Counted from the first letter of the stretch, positions 40,779 to 54,251 are shown. The stretch is DNA of 64,000 nucleotides from Pseudorasbora parva (GCF_024679245.1 NC_090176.1:48577615-48641614); one strand, 5' to 3'. The notes: generated from the letters alone by a model not told the origin. Numbers and translations are program-made.

Positions 40779-41180
40779 TAATGACTTACCACAAGAGGAA
40801 ACAATTAGGTCTACGTTTTAGTCACATAACATTGCTCAATGCAAATGCTATCATTTCGCAATCGTTTTTTATTGACATTTAAAAAAATATCAAAAGTTTT
40901 GGGCAAATCTATAATGGAAACCCGGCCAATGCCAAGGACGAAGTATTATTACCTGAAGATCACATCGAAGGTTGGTTAAGGACCACCCAAATCAAGAAGT
41001 CCTGGAACATCTGTGAAAACAGCTTGTATGAATGACATCAATCTGGAGGTCGGATCGCAGACCCTTCATTAGTCGTGCAAAGCTAACATCAGCCTAGATG
41101 AACAAGCCAAACAGCAGATTGAAACGCAATACTCCAATGTGACCTAAATCAAGACAAAATATTATTACCTAAAGTAATTG

Positions 41181-41306
41181 AGGCATCCCTGTAGCTGAGA
41201 CAGTAAAGCAGCGCCAAGGTCATGGGTTCGATTCCCAGGGAATGGACGAACTTATAAACTGTACACCTTAAATACAATCCAAGTCGATTTGGGATAAAAG
41301 TGTCTC
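41181..41306 (+). mobile_element. tRNA-derived SINE, copy 1
   Basis: Has a degenerate A box (GTAGCTGAGACAGTAAAGCA), a clear B box GGGTTCGATTCCC (41225-41237) and a tail ending GGGATAAAAGTGTCTC, as in cyprinid tRNA-SINEs. Confidence 0.8.
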
Positions 41307-41421
41307 AAAGCTAACATCAGCCTAGATGAACAAGCCAAACAGCAGATTGAAACGCAATACTCCAATGTGATCTAAATCAAGACAGTGCCATGGACAAAAA
41401 ATATTATTACCTAAAGTAATT

Positions 41422-41926
41422 GAGGCACCCCAGTACACTGTAAAATATTATTTAAAAAATAATTTACCTGGTTGCCCTAAAATTTTGAGTTCATTGAAAT
41501 AAAAAAATACAATGTTTATACAATGAATTTTTTTGAGAATTGACAACCTTCATTAAAATATTATTAAAAGATTTTGTATTATTAAAAGCCTATTGACTAA
41601 TCATGTGTGTTTTATCTGTGTGCAGCCAAATTGTGCTATTTTCATGAGTTATCCAATTTTTTGTATTTGGTTCTGATACAATAATATTTTGAGTTTCTAT
41701 TAAACCAATTCCCTTCATTGTATCAACTCAAATTTTGAATTTCAATAAACTCAAAATTTTAAGGCAACCAGGTTACTTACTTTTTTAAGTTAAACCAACT
41801 TTTTTTTTTTACAGTGAGACAGTAAAGCAGCGCCAAGGTCAAGGGTTCGATTCCCAGGGAATGCATGGACTTATAAACTGTACACCTTAAATGCAATCCA
41901 AGTTGATTCAGCATAAAAAGTGTCTC
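41422..41926 (+). mobile_element. tRNA-derived SINE, copy 2, split by a MITE
   Basis: The 5' end at 41422-41435 and the body at 41817-41926 (B box GGGTTCGATTCCC at about 41844-41856) are separated by the element at 41436-41816. Confidence 0.8.
41436..41816. mobile_element. CACTGTAAAA MITE inside SINE
   Basis: Ends CACTGTAAAATA / TTTTTACAGTG. The arms are complementary through AAATTTTGAGTT..AACTCAAAATTTT and CCTGGTTGCC / GGCAACCAGG. Confidence 0.85.
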
Positions 41927-44900
41927 AAATATATAAGCGTAAAAAAAATGGCAAGTTTTCCGAGGTTGGATAAGGACCGCGCACATCCAGAAGTCCTGTC
42001 GCTAAGGAACGTGTTTGCCAGCCAGGTCTAATCTAATCACTGTCAATGACAGATCGAGGCAGCTTCTGTAAGTGAGCACTAGTCTGGGGACTTTACCTAA
42101 TGCCCGGCACTGTCACATCAATGATGTGGTCACCGCACAGCAAATGACAACGAAATTATTGCCAGCCTGGATACGGGGACGAGGGAAGGCCGCCCCAGTC
42201 AGAAGAGATTGCTCTCTCCGGTGAATATAAGAGGAAGACGGCGAGCTGATGGACAACAGAGTAAACATGGCGAGAGGCCGAGGTTATTTGCGATTCATGA
42301 CAGGTAGTGGCTTACATTACAGTGTCACTAAAAATTTCATGGGAATGCATTTAAGATGGCCTTTGAGTTATTTATAAGTTGTTTGCCAGATGCCAGATGA
42401 AATTCATACAAGGAAGTCAAGCCGAAATATGACGTGTTTCTTTCTTTGTCGAATTCGGGGAATATTCAGAGAGGGCACGTTCTAATCAACGCCTCAGCTT
42501 TCTAATAGGCACGGGCTGCATTGTTTGATGCTGACATAACCACTGACCGCCGCGGTCCCCCGCGGTCGCAGCTGAGGCCTGTCAGAAAGCATCAGGCAGA
42601 TCTTTGGAAAAGAAAGACGGCTGGTGGGCTAGCGTGGGCTGTGGACAGTTGTGGCTTTTAAACCCTTATTAGCCTCTGTGCAGACGACTCCAGGCCCATG
42701 TCGTCCCCTGAGATGCACTCCCACACCTCTCATTATTGATGTCCTTTTAGGTCTCCAGCTCAGGTGTCAGCCTAGTAAAGGAGCCAGATTTACCTGCATA
42801 CGCGCTGACCCTCGAAATACGCTCTCTCTCTCTCTTGAAATGATGTCTGACATTTCAGGTGCCCACATCAGCGTATCGGCCAATTATCTCTGCCCTTGTT
42901 TCATGCTTGACTCAAGTCAGTCTACGGTATTATTACTATTATTATTATTATGCATGCACCGTTTTGTTATTTACAAGTGAATGATGAGTTTTGCACGCAA
43001 TAACTTCCCTAAGTTTTTAATAGGTGTTAATTGAAGATATGCATCTAATAAAAGTAAATCAATAAAAGTTCTTTTAGGTGCATTGGAGAGAGTAAATTAG
43101 AGCAATTTATTGGCTTTATTTTCCACACCTGACACCACAAAAGCGAGGCTAATGAGGACAGTGGCCTTTCAGGTAGGAAAGGGTCTGTTTGGTTCACTTT
43201 GCGACACTACAGCTCTGCTGAACTTGAACCTGGTCTAATTATGGTGTCCATATAATCAGCAATAACATGCAGACCAATGGACACCAAATTAATTAGCTTT
43301 TTAATTAAGATTTCTAATAAAATATGCCTATAAAGAAAGGCATTGACTTGTTCTACTTTTAGCTTCCTTCTGGCAATCACTCCGGAGGTGCACATAAAGA
43401 AGAAGAAAAATATGACCACCCTGACTTTTCCCAGCTGCAAACATCTCAGGTAATGACATTCTCACATGAATACTCTTCTGAATGCATTTACTCGTTGTAT
43501 AGTGAATAGATTACACCCTGGCTTTGTTCTTAAAACCTATATCTTTTTATTGTACAATTCTGACTTTTTGAAATATAAAGTTGCAATTGCGAGCCATAGA
43601 GTCAAAATACCAGATGTAAACTATGAATTGTGAGATAAAAAGTTGCAATAATTGTTTTATTCAGTGGTGGAAACAAGCTTCCATAGTAAAAAAAAAAAAA
43701 AAAAAAGATTGATAATCTACATGGTCATTTTATGCCAGAACATTTCCTTTAAAGTTGCGCTAGTCTTTTCTTTCCTATTGTGACGTATATCAGAATAAAA
43801 TGGCTTCTCAAACAAGAACAAATGTAGGGCGGGGCTTGATTTTGTCTGTGCAGAATTGATCGGATGGTTGTGGCTTGCTATTGGTGGATCTTGTGTGATT
43901 GACAGGTTGCTCCGCCCTCATCATCAGAGAAGGGATGTCGCTGCAAGAGGTAGGGGAACTTATAAGATTACTAGGACAGGTGAATTAAAAAAATAATGTG
44001 CACGGATAAACCATTTATATTAAATACGCCAATATTTCAGCATATAACACCCATTGGATGCTATTTTTACAGGCTTTTCTTAGTGTGTGCTGTTTATTAG
44101 ATATTCTTTACATCATCCTAATGCCAATCTACTGAAATGAATAGCCATTGGAGTCTCTCATGTGCTTCACGTTCGTATATACAGCTCACTGAATCAGATC
44201 AGCGGTTTGATATCTATCACTGTACAGGCGATGCGAAGCTAAATCACTGATGTGTAATACAGGGCTAAACGACGGTGAAGATATAATATCACACACTGAA
44301 GAAAAGGCCTAATGTCCCAACTAAAACCATCTTTTATCACCTGCAACTGACCTGTTATCAGCCGCTCAGTGTGTCACTAGTCCCTTGAAATATTTATCAG
44401 GCCGTATGACCCAGGAAGTGCAACGGGGGTTTGTGAGCATTTTGTTGTTGATGCCGCCGAGCGCTGTCAGACGTCTACAAGTGAAGAACATCAGCCACTG
44501 TCCCCTGCAAGCCCCAAGTCATGAAAGATTCAGGGCCAGGCTACTTTTTAAGCCATTTCTGATGAAAAGCTCGGAGAAATGAAAGTGACTTATGCCAAAT
44601 GAATATCACTGAGTCGCTGTGATTGTGGCCTTTGATGTTTGCAGGGTCGAAATTATTTATAAAACATCAATTTTAGCTTAAGACTAGCGATGACTCGAAG
44701 CGGGTGCATTTTTCATCAGCCTCCTTAGAGGATTTCAACATATTTGCCCAGACCCTAAACGATAGAAAAACCTTTCTAGCCTCTGTGTTGTGCTGATTTT
44801 CCCAGTAAGCAACAGATCCCAATATATAGCTGTGAGCAGTTCTCAGGAATATGCGGCTAAACATGTTAAAAAACTTAACAATAAATGGCTGGCAAAGATT

Positions 44901-45319
44901 ATGCATTCACAGTCTCTGCAGAATTGCAGCTAAATATACATTATGCATACTTAAGTACAATCACATTGTCAAATCACAAACAAATACACCATTGCAAAGC
45001 ACCAGGTTGAAAGAATCTTGGCCCAGAAACATGTTTTATGCTAGTATTCAAATGTTTAGCCAATGCTTTACAAGCATGAAGTTTGTTGTACAAAATTAAT
45101 GCGCGTTCTTGCATTCTTCTGGTTGCACCGAGCTTCAGTGCTCAAATGCATGATGCATGATTGACAGATTAAATAGCTTTGAACTTTAAATTGTTGCTCT
45201 GAAAGATAAAATTGGGACTACAAGACAACTTGAGCTAATGGCGCCATAGAACCTAGTTTGGCAATGGCGAGAATTTACTGTGTACATCAATTGGTCAGAC
45301 ATATTTCAGAAATGCAACA
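41927..45319. other. tbr1 upstream region, no gene; one dispersed repeat
   Basis: No coding exon on either strand. About 43735-43965 (GTAGGGCGGGGCTTG, GATTGACAGGTTGCTCCGCC) looks like a dispersed fish repeat. The remaining blocks around 42.4-43.4 and 44.3-44.7 kb lack repeat signatures and are candidate conserved non-coding sequence, unproven. Confidence 0.4.
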
Positions 45320-45322
45320 ATG

Positions 45323-45890
45323 CACAAAATCCAGACTGCATAACTACTTTAAATACTTGCTTAAAGCATGTTTTGATTGTTATAATCAAACAAACCAAAA
45401 TGGTGCATGTATCAATCATAGTAATGCTGGAAACATACACAGATGTGCAATATTTAAATGCAATGACACCTCTTCGGAAGCAAAGAAATAGTCATGATCC
45501 GTGCTTCTGTCAAAATTCATCTTTTTCATCGGTTTTCACAAAAGCAGACATGGCCTTTAGTGTAATACATTCAAAATCCTCTGCGATGCACAAAATCAAG
45601 ACTGTGTAACTTGGTTGGTTTTCTACATAAAGCATCTTTCGATTGAAACAAACCAAAGTTGAAATTCAAAAGCGTGCATGATGCATCATTCATATAGCAA
45701 TGTTATTTGCATAAATATATGAATAAACGGCCGGATGTACAATATTTAAATGCAACGACGCCTCTCTGAGACAAACAAATAAACAAACAGTCTGGGTCTG
45801 TGCACTCGTCAAAACCCATATTGAGCAATTTTCACAATAGCAATCATGGCATTAGTGTAGTACAATCGAAATCCTCTATAACACCAGAGG
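45323..45890. repeat. Diverged direct duplication, period ~267 bp
   Basis: CACAAAATCCAGACTG at 45323 recurs as CACAAAATCAAGACTG at 45590. Both are followed by AAAGCAT..TTTTGATTG, TGCAATATTTAAATGCAA and GACACCTCT/GACGCCTCT in the same order. Confidence 0.85.
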
Positions 45891-46261
45891 AAAAGCGGTG
45901 TCCTTGCGCTCTGTCTATAAAAATGAACCCTTAGCCAATTTCTGTGAGCTGGGTAGTACGCCTGCCTCCTCCTCCCCGTGGCAAAGTGAAATGGAATTGC
46001 CTCTCACATTCAAAGACAGCTCAGTGGAGGTGATAATAGAGCTACTCCCTGCTGTCTACAGCCAGGAAATAGGAAAGTGGCATATGGGGCCAGGAACCAA
46101 ACAGAACAGGAGATACAGCCTGGCAAGGAGGAGGGAGGGGGGACCAAAGGAAAGGTTAATGATCATTCCAGAATTCTAGCGGGAGAAAGTCTTCTTGAAG
46201 TTGAGAGAGTGGGGGAAGGGGAAGGAAGAATTGAGTGCTTATTTCAGAGACTTACCTTCAA

Positions 46262-47345
46262 ACAAACACTTGTCGAATTGGATGCAACTTCCGCTCCGGC
46301 CACTGAACGCCATGTGAAGGCGGCGTGATGATTATTTTGCAGCCAAAGTATATAATTGCTCTGGTGTGCATTTTGTCTACATTATGCACAAAGACAAAGA
46401 GGTTCAGTTAGTTGCGCAACTAGTGGCATCAGGCACAACTGAGTTTTTTTGAGCAATCTGACATTAGCTGAACATTATTACAGCATGGCTAAACTACATA
46501 TGCACATAAAGGCACACATGCATGTCTACATGTGTGCATTTGCAAGAATGCATTGCATTCAGGGTATATATTTGATCAGTTCATGCATTTCCTGAACCCC
46601 TGAGCTTGGCATGCTGTGTAACCCTGTAACCAGTTCGAATACTAAAGAATGCATTGCAGCTATTTCAACCACAAACACACATTTGTCAAATTGGATGCAA
46701 CTTCCTCTCTGGTGACCAAACGCCATATGAAGATGTTGTGATGATTATTTTACAGCCAAAAGTATATAGTTGCATGCATTGTTGATGCATTTTGTCCACA
46801 TTATGCACAAAGACAAATAGTTTTAGTTAGTTGAACAAGCATGTGCTTATTACTCAAATAGTGGCACCAACTGCAGTCTGTTTTGGGTTATTGTCTGACA
46901 TTAGCCAAACATGATTACAGTAGCTATACTACAGTCATGCATATATGCACATATGGAGCAATTGCACACATGCATGTATATGTACACTTACATTCAGGGT
47001 ATATACTTGATCAGCTCATGCATTTCCTGCACATTTAACCCATAAGCTTGGCATGTTGTAACTGTGTAACTAGTTATATGAATGCATAGCACCTAGTTCA
47101 AACACAAACAAACACTTGTCAAATTGAATGCAACTTCTGCTCCGGCGACAGAACGCCATGATGAGCCGGGATGATTATTTTGCAGCTAAATGTATATAAG
47201 TGTTCAGATAATGCATTTTGTCCACATTATGTACAAAGACAAATAGTTTCAGTTATTTTAGCAAACATACAATTACTGCGGCACTAGTGGAAACAAGCAG
47301 ACTTACAGTATTTTGGGGTTTATTTGAGCAATTAGCCAAATATTG
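46262..47345. repeat. Diverged tandem duplication, period ~415-430 bp, 2.6 copies
   Basis: Units start near 46262, 46675 and 47103. Shared anchors include CACTTGTCAAATTG, GATGATTATTTTGCAGC, CATTATGCACAAAGACAAA and GGGTATATACTTGATCAG. Copies differ by many substitutions and small indels. Confidence 0.88.
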
Positions 47346-48237
47346 AAAGATGACTTGATTTTTTTTTATGTCATTCTGTTGCAAGTGGCATTGCATACCT
47401 CATCTTTAACCATGATAGAAGACTCAAAAAACTTACCTTGAGCAACCTGCATTTACTTCCAGAATGATTTTGTCACTGTCCGCTCATTTGTGCAAGCACA
47501 TTTCCACAGGTAACAGTGCCCAGCTCTGCCTGTCAACACACAACAACACTCTGGACTCATGCCACCCTGCGAATGAGACGACACCATCTGAGACAACTGG
47601 TATAAAATGGGCAGACAAGGTCTGAGGTATCACAGGGGTGCGAAAAGAAAGCCCAAAACAGTAGACAGTGATTAAAGTGGCACCTAAAATGCATGAGTGC
47701 AAACGTGCAAGAGCGAGTTGAGACTGCAGAGGAAGGCAAGAGAGCATTAGCAGACAGAGAGCTCGCTCGCAGTTACTCACCCTGTTACCACACCTTGGCC
47801 GAGGCGGTTTGTAGCCTCTCAGCACTTCAGAGCGGATAGCAGGCCTTTAAGTATCAATTAAACTAGCAGTGGGATTAGCCACCTCATCATCAGGCAATTT
47901 GCACTGCGTTGCTCCTCTGCTGTGCCTTTGTTCGCATTCATTTGAGGCTTTTTTTAATCTCTCTTCGATGACGAAGGTATTTGAAGAAGCAAATGACAAC
48001 TGTTGAAGGGCACAGTTGAAATGTTGAGGTGGTTGAACAGATTAGAGTTTGCTCTGTTCCTCGTATGTGCACGAGCACACACATATTAACACGCTAGACG
48101 TGTTAACACGCTAGACATGCTTAAACGCAGATAATCGATGGTGCACAAGCACACACAAGCCCCAAAACCATTAGAGGCGAATGCAGTGCATGCATGCAAA
48201 TATGCACATAAAAGCTAATGCATGTGTGTGAATTTCC
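47346..48237. other. tbr1 upstream region, no gene
   Basis: No exon or repeat boundary recognised. Confidence 0.4.
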
Positions 48238-48345
48238 ATTTATGCATCTGCAAGACACTTTTATCCGGAGCGACTTGCATTACATTACATATGCTTTACC
48301 AGTTCACGCTTCCCTGTGAATCAAACCCATGACCTCAATGACCAA
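48238..48345 (-). mobile_element. tRNA-SINE 3' part, minus strand
   Basis: TTTATGCATCTGCAAGACAC, TTTTATCCGGAGCGACTTGC and GAATCAAACCCATGACCT are the reverse complement of the SINE tail and B-box region. Confidence 0.65.
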
Positions 48346-48599
48346 ATTAAATGATCAACTCTTTCACAACTTGTTTTTACAATGTAGATTCATCATGAAG
48401 AGAGAACATGTATAGTTTAGTTTAATTACGGTTATAACTTATGTTGACATCTAACTTTTATGACATGCTATTGCGTTTGTGTTCATACTGTATTGCAATG
48501 AATGTGAAAGACGGACGACAGCTTGAGCGACTCCCAAATGTGCTCGACTACAACAACTCTTCCTCTTCGCAACATGGCCTTCGTTGCATGTTCCCGGGT

Positions 48600-48809
48600 G
48601 CAGTGTTATGTAAATGTTATGGTTAGTGATGTCACTAACCCATGAAGAAGCTCGCTGTAGTTCCTACAAGCCGTTTGTTGTAGTGTAGTTTGTTGTGAAA
48701 ATCTCCCTTTGCTCTGAACTTTGAGCATTGTAACTTTGCAGATGTTGTTTATGCTCAAATAGCAACATTACACACTAACTAAAAGTGAAATCATAAATCA
48801 ACCACCCCT
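48600..48809. mobile_element. Fragment of the second TTAA family
   Basis: The reverse complement resembles the left half of the element at 24628 (GTGTGTAATGTTGCT.., GTGATGTCACTAACCC). It ends CAACCACCCCT next to TTAA (48810-48813). The left end is truncated. Confidence 0.65.
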
Positions 48810-48995
48810 TTAAAGGGACTTTGTGCTCGGTAATGTGCCAATTACATGCTAACATGCTTAGACATGCATTAGAAAGGCAGAAAATCAATGCTGCACTTAT
48901 ATGTACATATGCATGCCTCAACATGAGTAAAAAAAAAAAAACTAAACTCAGATATCAAACTGAATTCTGCACCAAAAGCTCTAATGTGATGCACA

Positions 48996-49169
48996 CACTC
49001 TAAAAAAAATGCTGGGCTAAAAACAACCCAAGATGGGCTGAAAATGGACAAATCCAGAAATTGGGTTTTTTGAACCCAGTGAATGGAACCATTCAAACAA
49101 CCCAATTTCTGGGTTTGTCCATTTCCAACCTAACTTGGGTTGTTTTTAACCCAGCATTTTTTAGAGTGT
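48996..49169. mobile_element. CACTCTAAAA MITE, 174 bp
   Basis: Ends CACTCTAAAAAAAATGCTGG / CCAGCATTTTTTAGAGTG, with an interior nearly identical to the copy at 37435. TA flanks are not preserved. Confidence 0.88.
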
Positions 49170-49657
49170 CCTGAAAACGTTTATTATAAAACCTGATGAT
49201 TATGATCCTGAGGATGCAAAAGTAGCATGGACCCATTGGTTTGTTGGAATCGAACTCGGGTCCAGACCAAGCAATCGAACCAAGTGTGAAAAAAGTCTCG
49301 AAGTCTTGGATTTCAGCATGAGGCCACCTGCAGCATCAGACACGGGGATCAGGTGACATATATGTCATTCATCTTACAGAACAACATTCATCTTACAGAA
49401 GCCAAATCTCACCACAACGAGTTATCACCAGAACGCAGAGGTGACATGACAGGGCCTTCAGAGGCAGATCGATCAATAACCTCCTCAGCTCGTACACTTT
49501 CCGTCTCAGCGAGAGCGGGGTCTGGCAGATGGCAAATGAATGTTGATCTGAAACGCTCCAGTCCCAAGATTCAAACAGACAACTTAAATTACAGTCATTA
49601 ACAAGAATGTTAATCTGATGTATAGTCATTTTATTTCTCTCCAAAAGCCAACCTATA
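49170..49657. other. Non-coding, nothing recognised
   Basis: The small ORFs on both strands have no recognisable features. Confidence 0.4.
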
Positions 49658-49659
49658 TA

Positions 49660-50526
49660 TGGCAAGCCATTTTTACTTTTATTAATGAATTCTTGATACA
49701 AACAATTCAATTTTCACTTGTTAAAATGCTGATTCTTGATATCTGTAATTGTATTTTCACTAGGTAAATATCACCATAGGCTGCCATTCAAATCCAATTG
49801 TTGATATCAAGAATTTATTTTTTTACTAGTTGAAATCCCACTTTCACATATGAGAAATACATTTCTTACTAGAAAAAAAATAATATTTTTATATCAATAA
49901 TTAAGTGGTTAGTTAAAAATATATATTCAAAAACTCAATTTTCTCTAGTTGAAATGTTAATTCTTGATATCGGTAAATGTATTTCTGATATCAATAATTA
50001 GAAGAATAATTTCCGATAGCTAAAAGGGCTTTCTTATTAGTAACAATCATTCATGACATCGAAGCTAGTGACAGTCTAATTATTGATATCAAAAATTAAC
50101 ATTTTTACCAGTAGCAATTCAATTGTTGATATCAGGAACAGACATTTGCACTAACCACTTAATTATCAAAAATTATGATTTTTGTTATGTGAATTTGGGA
50201 TTTCAACTAGTAAGAAATAAATTATTAATATCAACAATTGAATGTGAATTGCAGACTATGGTGACTTTTAACTAGTGACAATACAATTACAGATATATCA
50301 AGAATTATAGTTTTAACTCGTTAAAATGTTGATTTAAATATTTCTGCGAGTGATGACGTCATTGTTGATATTCACATTTTTATAGTGGAAATGTAATTTC
50401 TGATATCAAAAATGGCCATTGTTACAAGTAGAAATCTTTTTTTTATATATATCAAGAATGAACACTATAACTAGGGAAAATTGAACTGTTGATATCTTGA
50501 ATGATTAAAGGTCAATTGGCTTGCCA
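49660..50526. mobile_element. TIR element made of degenerate GATATCAA-rich repeats
   Basis: TGGCAAGCCA / TGGCTTGCCA ends are flanked by TA (49658-49659, 50527-50528). The whole interior is a degenerate array of motifs TTGATATCAAGAATT, ACTAGTTGAAAT and CATTTTTAC. Eight exact GATATC sites lie within 870 bp. No ORF. Confidence 0.75.
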
Positions 50527-50924
50527 TAGCCTGTACATTACATATGAATGGAAAATTAATTATGAAGAAATTAAGAAAAGACACTATTTAAGCTTCATTC
50601 TTCTCTTTCTCATTTATGCACGTTGTGTTATTAGTAACACTTTACTTTTAAAAACAAAAACATTTTGACAAGGACAAATGTACATTTTGTACTGAAACAT
50701 TGCAGAATATGTATTTTTCAAGCTATCTGTAAAAAATTATAAGATCAGTAAGTCATGACAACTTATATTTTTGCATTACTATAACTCATAAAAATAATTT
50801 AAGCAATTTTAACTTTTTACTTAAAAAGTTACGAGATTCAACTCGATGTAATATAATTTAAGTCAAAGACTATAGATACAAGATGGTGCACTCCTATTAC
50901 TTATTATTGGGAGAAACTGCAGTG

Positions 50925-51466
50925 TAGTCTAGAAATCTAGACGCTCCCTAGCGACTGCAAATCTAATCTGCACGAGTGTCGTCTAGCAACTCTCAATATT
51001 CATTATATTATATCAATATTCAAAGATCTTAAAAACCAAACTCTTGCCGGGCCAATCACATCGTGTATAGAGTCGGTGGGCGGGGCTTAACATAATGATG
51101 GCCGAGTTGCGTTTGCGTGCTTCTAGTAAACACAGAAGCTGGCGAACGGCGGTCTTTCGAATCAGCTTTGACCGCGACTCTGGAAGACTTGGAGTTAAGC
51201 TTTTCTTTGAGAAAAGAACAAAGAACGGCACTGAAGTCATTCTTAAAAAGGGAAGATGAGTTCAGAGTTTTGCCGACCGGATACGGCGAATGTTTAATCT
51301 GTCAACGAGCTCTGCTTCACCTTCGTTGCTCTGGTTGGTTGTAGCGCTATCCTATCGCGTGCAGAGGGAGTTTGAAAGACAAAAGTTTATCCGCCCCTCA
51401 GATTGAGCTGTCAATGGTGAGTTTCCAGACCAAACATCTTGATGTGGGTCTGGCTTGTCAGGCTTA
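50925..51466 (+). mobile_element. Dispersed DNA element carrying a helicase-like fragment
   Basis: The left end has the palindrome TCTAGAAATCTAGA; the right end is GTTTCCAGACC..GTGGGTCTGGCTTGTCAGGC. The interior GGTGGGCGGGGCTTAACAT and the short ORF at 51117 fit a repeat that has captured or inherited a RecQ-like helicase 5' end. Boundaries are approximate. Confidence 0.6.
51117..51344 (+). pseudogene. RecQ-like helicase N-terminal fragment
   Basis: The 75-codon frame contains FSLRKEQRTALKSFLKREDE, then VLPTGYGECLIC. This matches the start of RecQ-family helicase domains (Q-motif-like region and motif I, normally GYGKS). The Walker A lysine is replaced by glutamate and the next serine by cysteine, and the frame ends soon after. 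It is non-functional and probably part of the element around it, not a host gene. Confidence 0.6.
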
Positions 51467-52498
<1,032 letters not shown>

Positions 52499-52734
52499 AT
52501 CATGACTGAGGAGCTGAGATTTCTGGATGGCACTAACATAAGCCGTGTTTGATAGCTGTCCAGCGTCTGTGTGCCGTTCAAATATCTGCAATCATTCGAA
52601 CCTAAAAATATAAAGCAGGCACAAACATTCAAGATCAACTCTATTGCGTTTATTTTTGCTTGTATATCAGCTGCACTTGGATGCCGTTAGTATGCATGCT
52701 ACATTATTAAGTTAAAGTGTGGAATATACTGTAT

Positions 52735-52805
52735 TTAACATTTATGCATTTGGCAGATGCTTTTATCCAAAGTGACTTAGATCATAAACTTCATTCAAGG
52801 GCATA
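52735..52805 (-). mobile_element. tRNA-SINE tail fragment
   Basis: TTATGCATTTGGCAGATGC and TTTTATCCAAAGTGACTTAG match the reverse complement of the cyprinid SINE 3' tail. Confidence 0.7.
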
Positions 52806-52954
52806 AATGCATCCGTGAATGTTCTTCCAGCACAAAGCAAACACACGGCCCTGTCGAACATACAGGTATCAGATAGTTTCCTCTAAATGTTTGTGCCATT
52901 AAACCAGATGTGTTATTATCATTATAAGTTGTTGTAGAAAAGATGACTTTAACA

Positions 52955-53199
52955 CACTCTAAAAAATGCTGGGTTAAAAACAACCCAAGTTGGGTTAAAA
53001 ATGGACTAACGCAGCAATTGGGTTGTTTTAACCCAACGGTTGAGTTGTTTTAACTTTGCAGTTGGGTTGTTTGAACCCAGCGGTTAAGGGGTTAATGTTG
53101 CTTAAGGCAACCCAATTGCTGGGTTAAAGCAACTCAATCACTGGGCTAGTCCATTTTCAACCCAACTTGGGTTGTTTTTAGTCCAGCATTTTTAGAGGG
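52955..53199. mobile_element. CACTCTAAAA MITE, 245 bp
   Basis: CACTCTAAAAAATGCTGGG start; CCAGCATTTTTAGAGGG degenerate end. The interior has alternating GGGTTG/CAACCC motifs. This copy is longer because the central motif is repeated. Confidence 0.85.
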
Positions 53200-53511
53200 C
53201 ACCTGCTCAGCAAGATACTGTTCAAACTGTTGCTCTGCCATGACAGTAGTTTAACTGAAAGAGAAAACTGAGCACACTTGCATTGCATTGCAGTCTGACA
53301 CATGCACATGATGCATTGAATTAACACTGCATTCAAAGTTATGAAAATAACACAAATTCAATAATTTGCTCCATTTCAGTTCATGAGTGTAAAGTGAACT
53401 GAACTGGTTACAACACACCCGAAGTTGAACAGGAAATTAGAGCTAAATTAATTTCTCTGCATTTTAATTCTGTGTATTCAAATTCAAAATGCAAATTCTG
53501 CATCCAGTTGC

Positions 53512-54251
53512 CAGAGGTGGACAGTAACTAAGTACTAAATACTTAAGTACACTTTTTGAGTCTCTGAACTTTACTGGAGTATTATTTTTTCTGGAAACTT
53601 ATGACTTTAACTTCACTACATTTGAAAGACAAATATCGTACTTTTTACTCCACTACATTTCTATCAAGGTCCTCAAAGTCGAAAGTCGTTTCTGTCGCAG
53701 CTTTGAAAGGCAGTGGATGATTTTTTTCTTCTTTAAAAGCTGTTTGGGTATTTGCAAAAAGCCTTTCAGGAATCACTCTTGTAGAGTCTCGTAAAGTTCA
53801 ATAATTTCCCAGCATTTTTTGAACACTGATTTATAGTTAAGAGCAAAATGGAAGAATGCCAAAATGCTCATTTTGTCGAGTATTCACATAAACAAAGTTG
53901 ATTATGTCTTAAGTGAAGGTAAACAGTTGGAGAATATCAGAATATCAGGATCCGTGCATTTGGCCTTAAAGTGACAGCAGCTTCATAAAGAGCTTTGTAA
54001 CTTTTATACAAGTATTTAAATGAGTTTAAGTTAGTCGTATGCTAGCATGTCAGATGGAGCATCACTGACTGGCTTAAACCATGATGGCATAATGTGCATT
54101 TATACAACAATAATTAAATAATGCATTGACATAAAAAAGGAAATTTACTTTTGATACTTAAGTACTTTTGAAAACAAATACTTCTGTACTTTGACCAGCA
54201 GTACTTTTACTTTTACTCAAGTAATGAAGTTGTGTACTTTGTTCACCTCTG
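53512..54251. mobile_element. Non-autonomous hAT element, 740 bp
   Basis: Ends CAGAGGTGGACAGTAAC..AAGTAC / GTACTT..CACCTCTG, with AAGTAC/GTACTT-rich subterminal regions. Flanking octamers CCAGTTGC (53504-53511) and CCAGTTAC (54252-54259) differ at one base. Confidence 0.9.

Larger units (their letters stand above)
41078..41926. repeat. Tandem duplication of a SINE-containing block
   Basis: The block 41078-41305 (AAAGCTAACATCAGCC ... tRNA-SINE ... GTGTCTC) is repeated directly at 41306-41926. The second copy is longer because a 381-bp MITE (41436-41816) lies in its SINE. Confidence 0.85.

Noticed and set aside
41181..41306. Functional tRNA gene
   Set aside because: Only the B box is good; the A box and acceptor stem are degenerate and the tail matches a SINE, so it is a tRNA-derived SINE.
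48441..48626. Short ORF near 48.4 kb as a gene
   Set aside because: No homology is recognised, and its end overlaps a TTAA-family repeat fragment.
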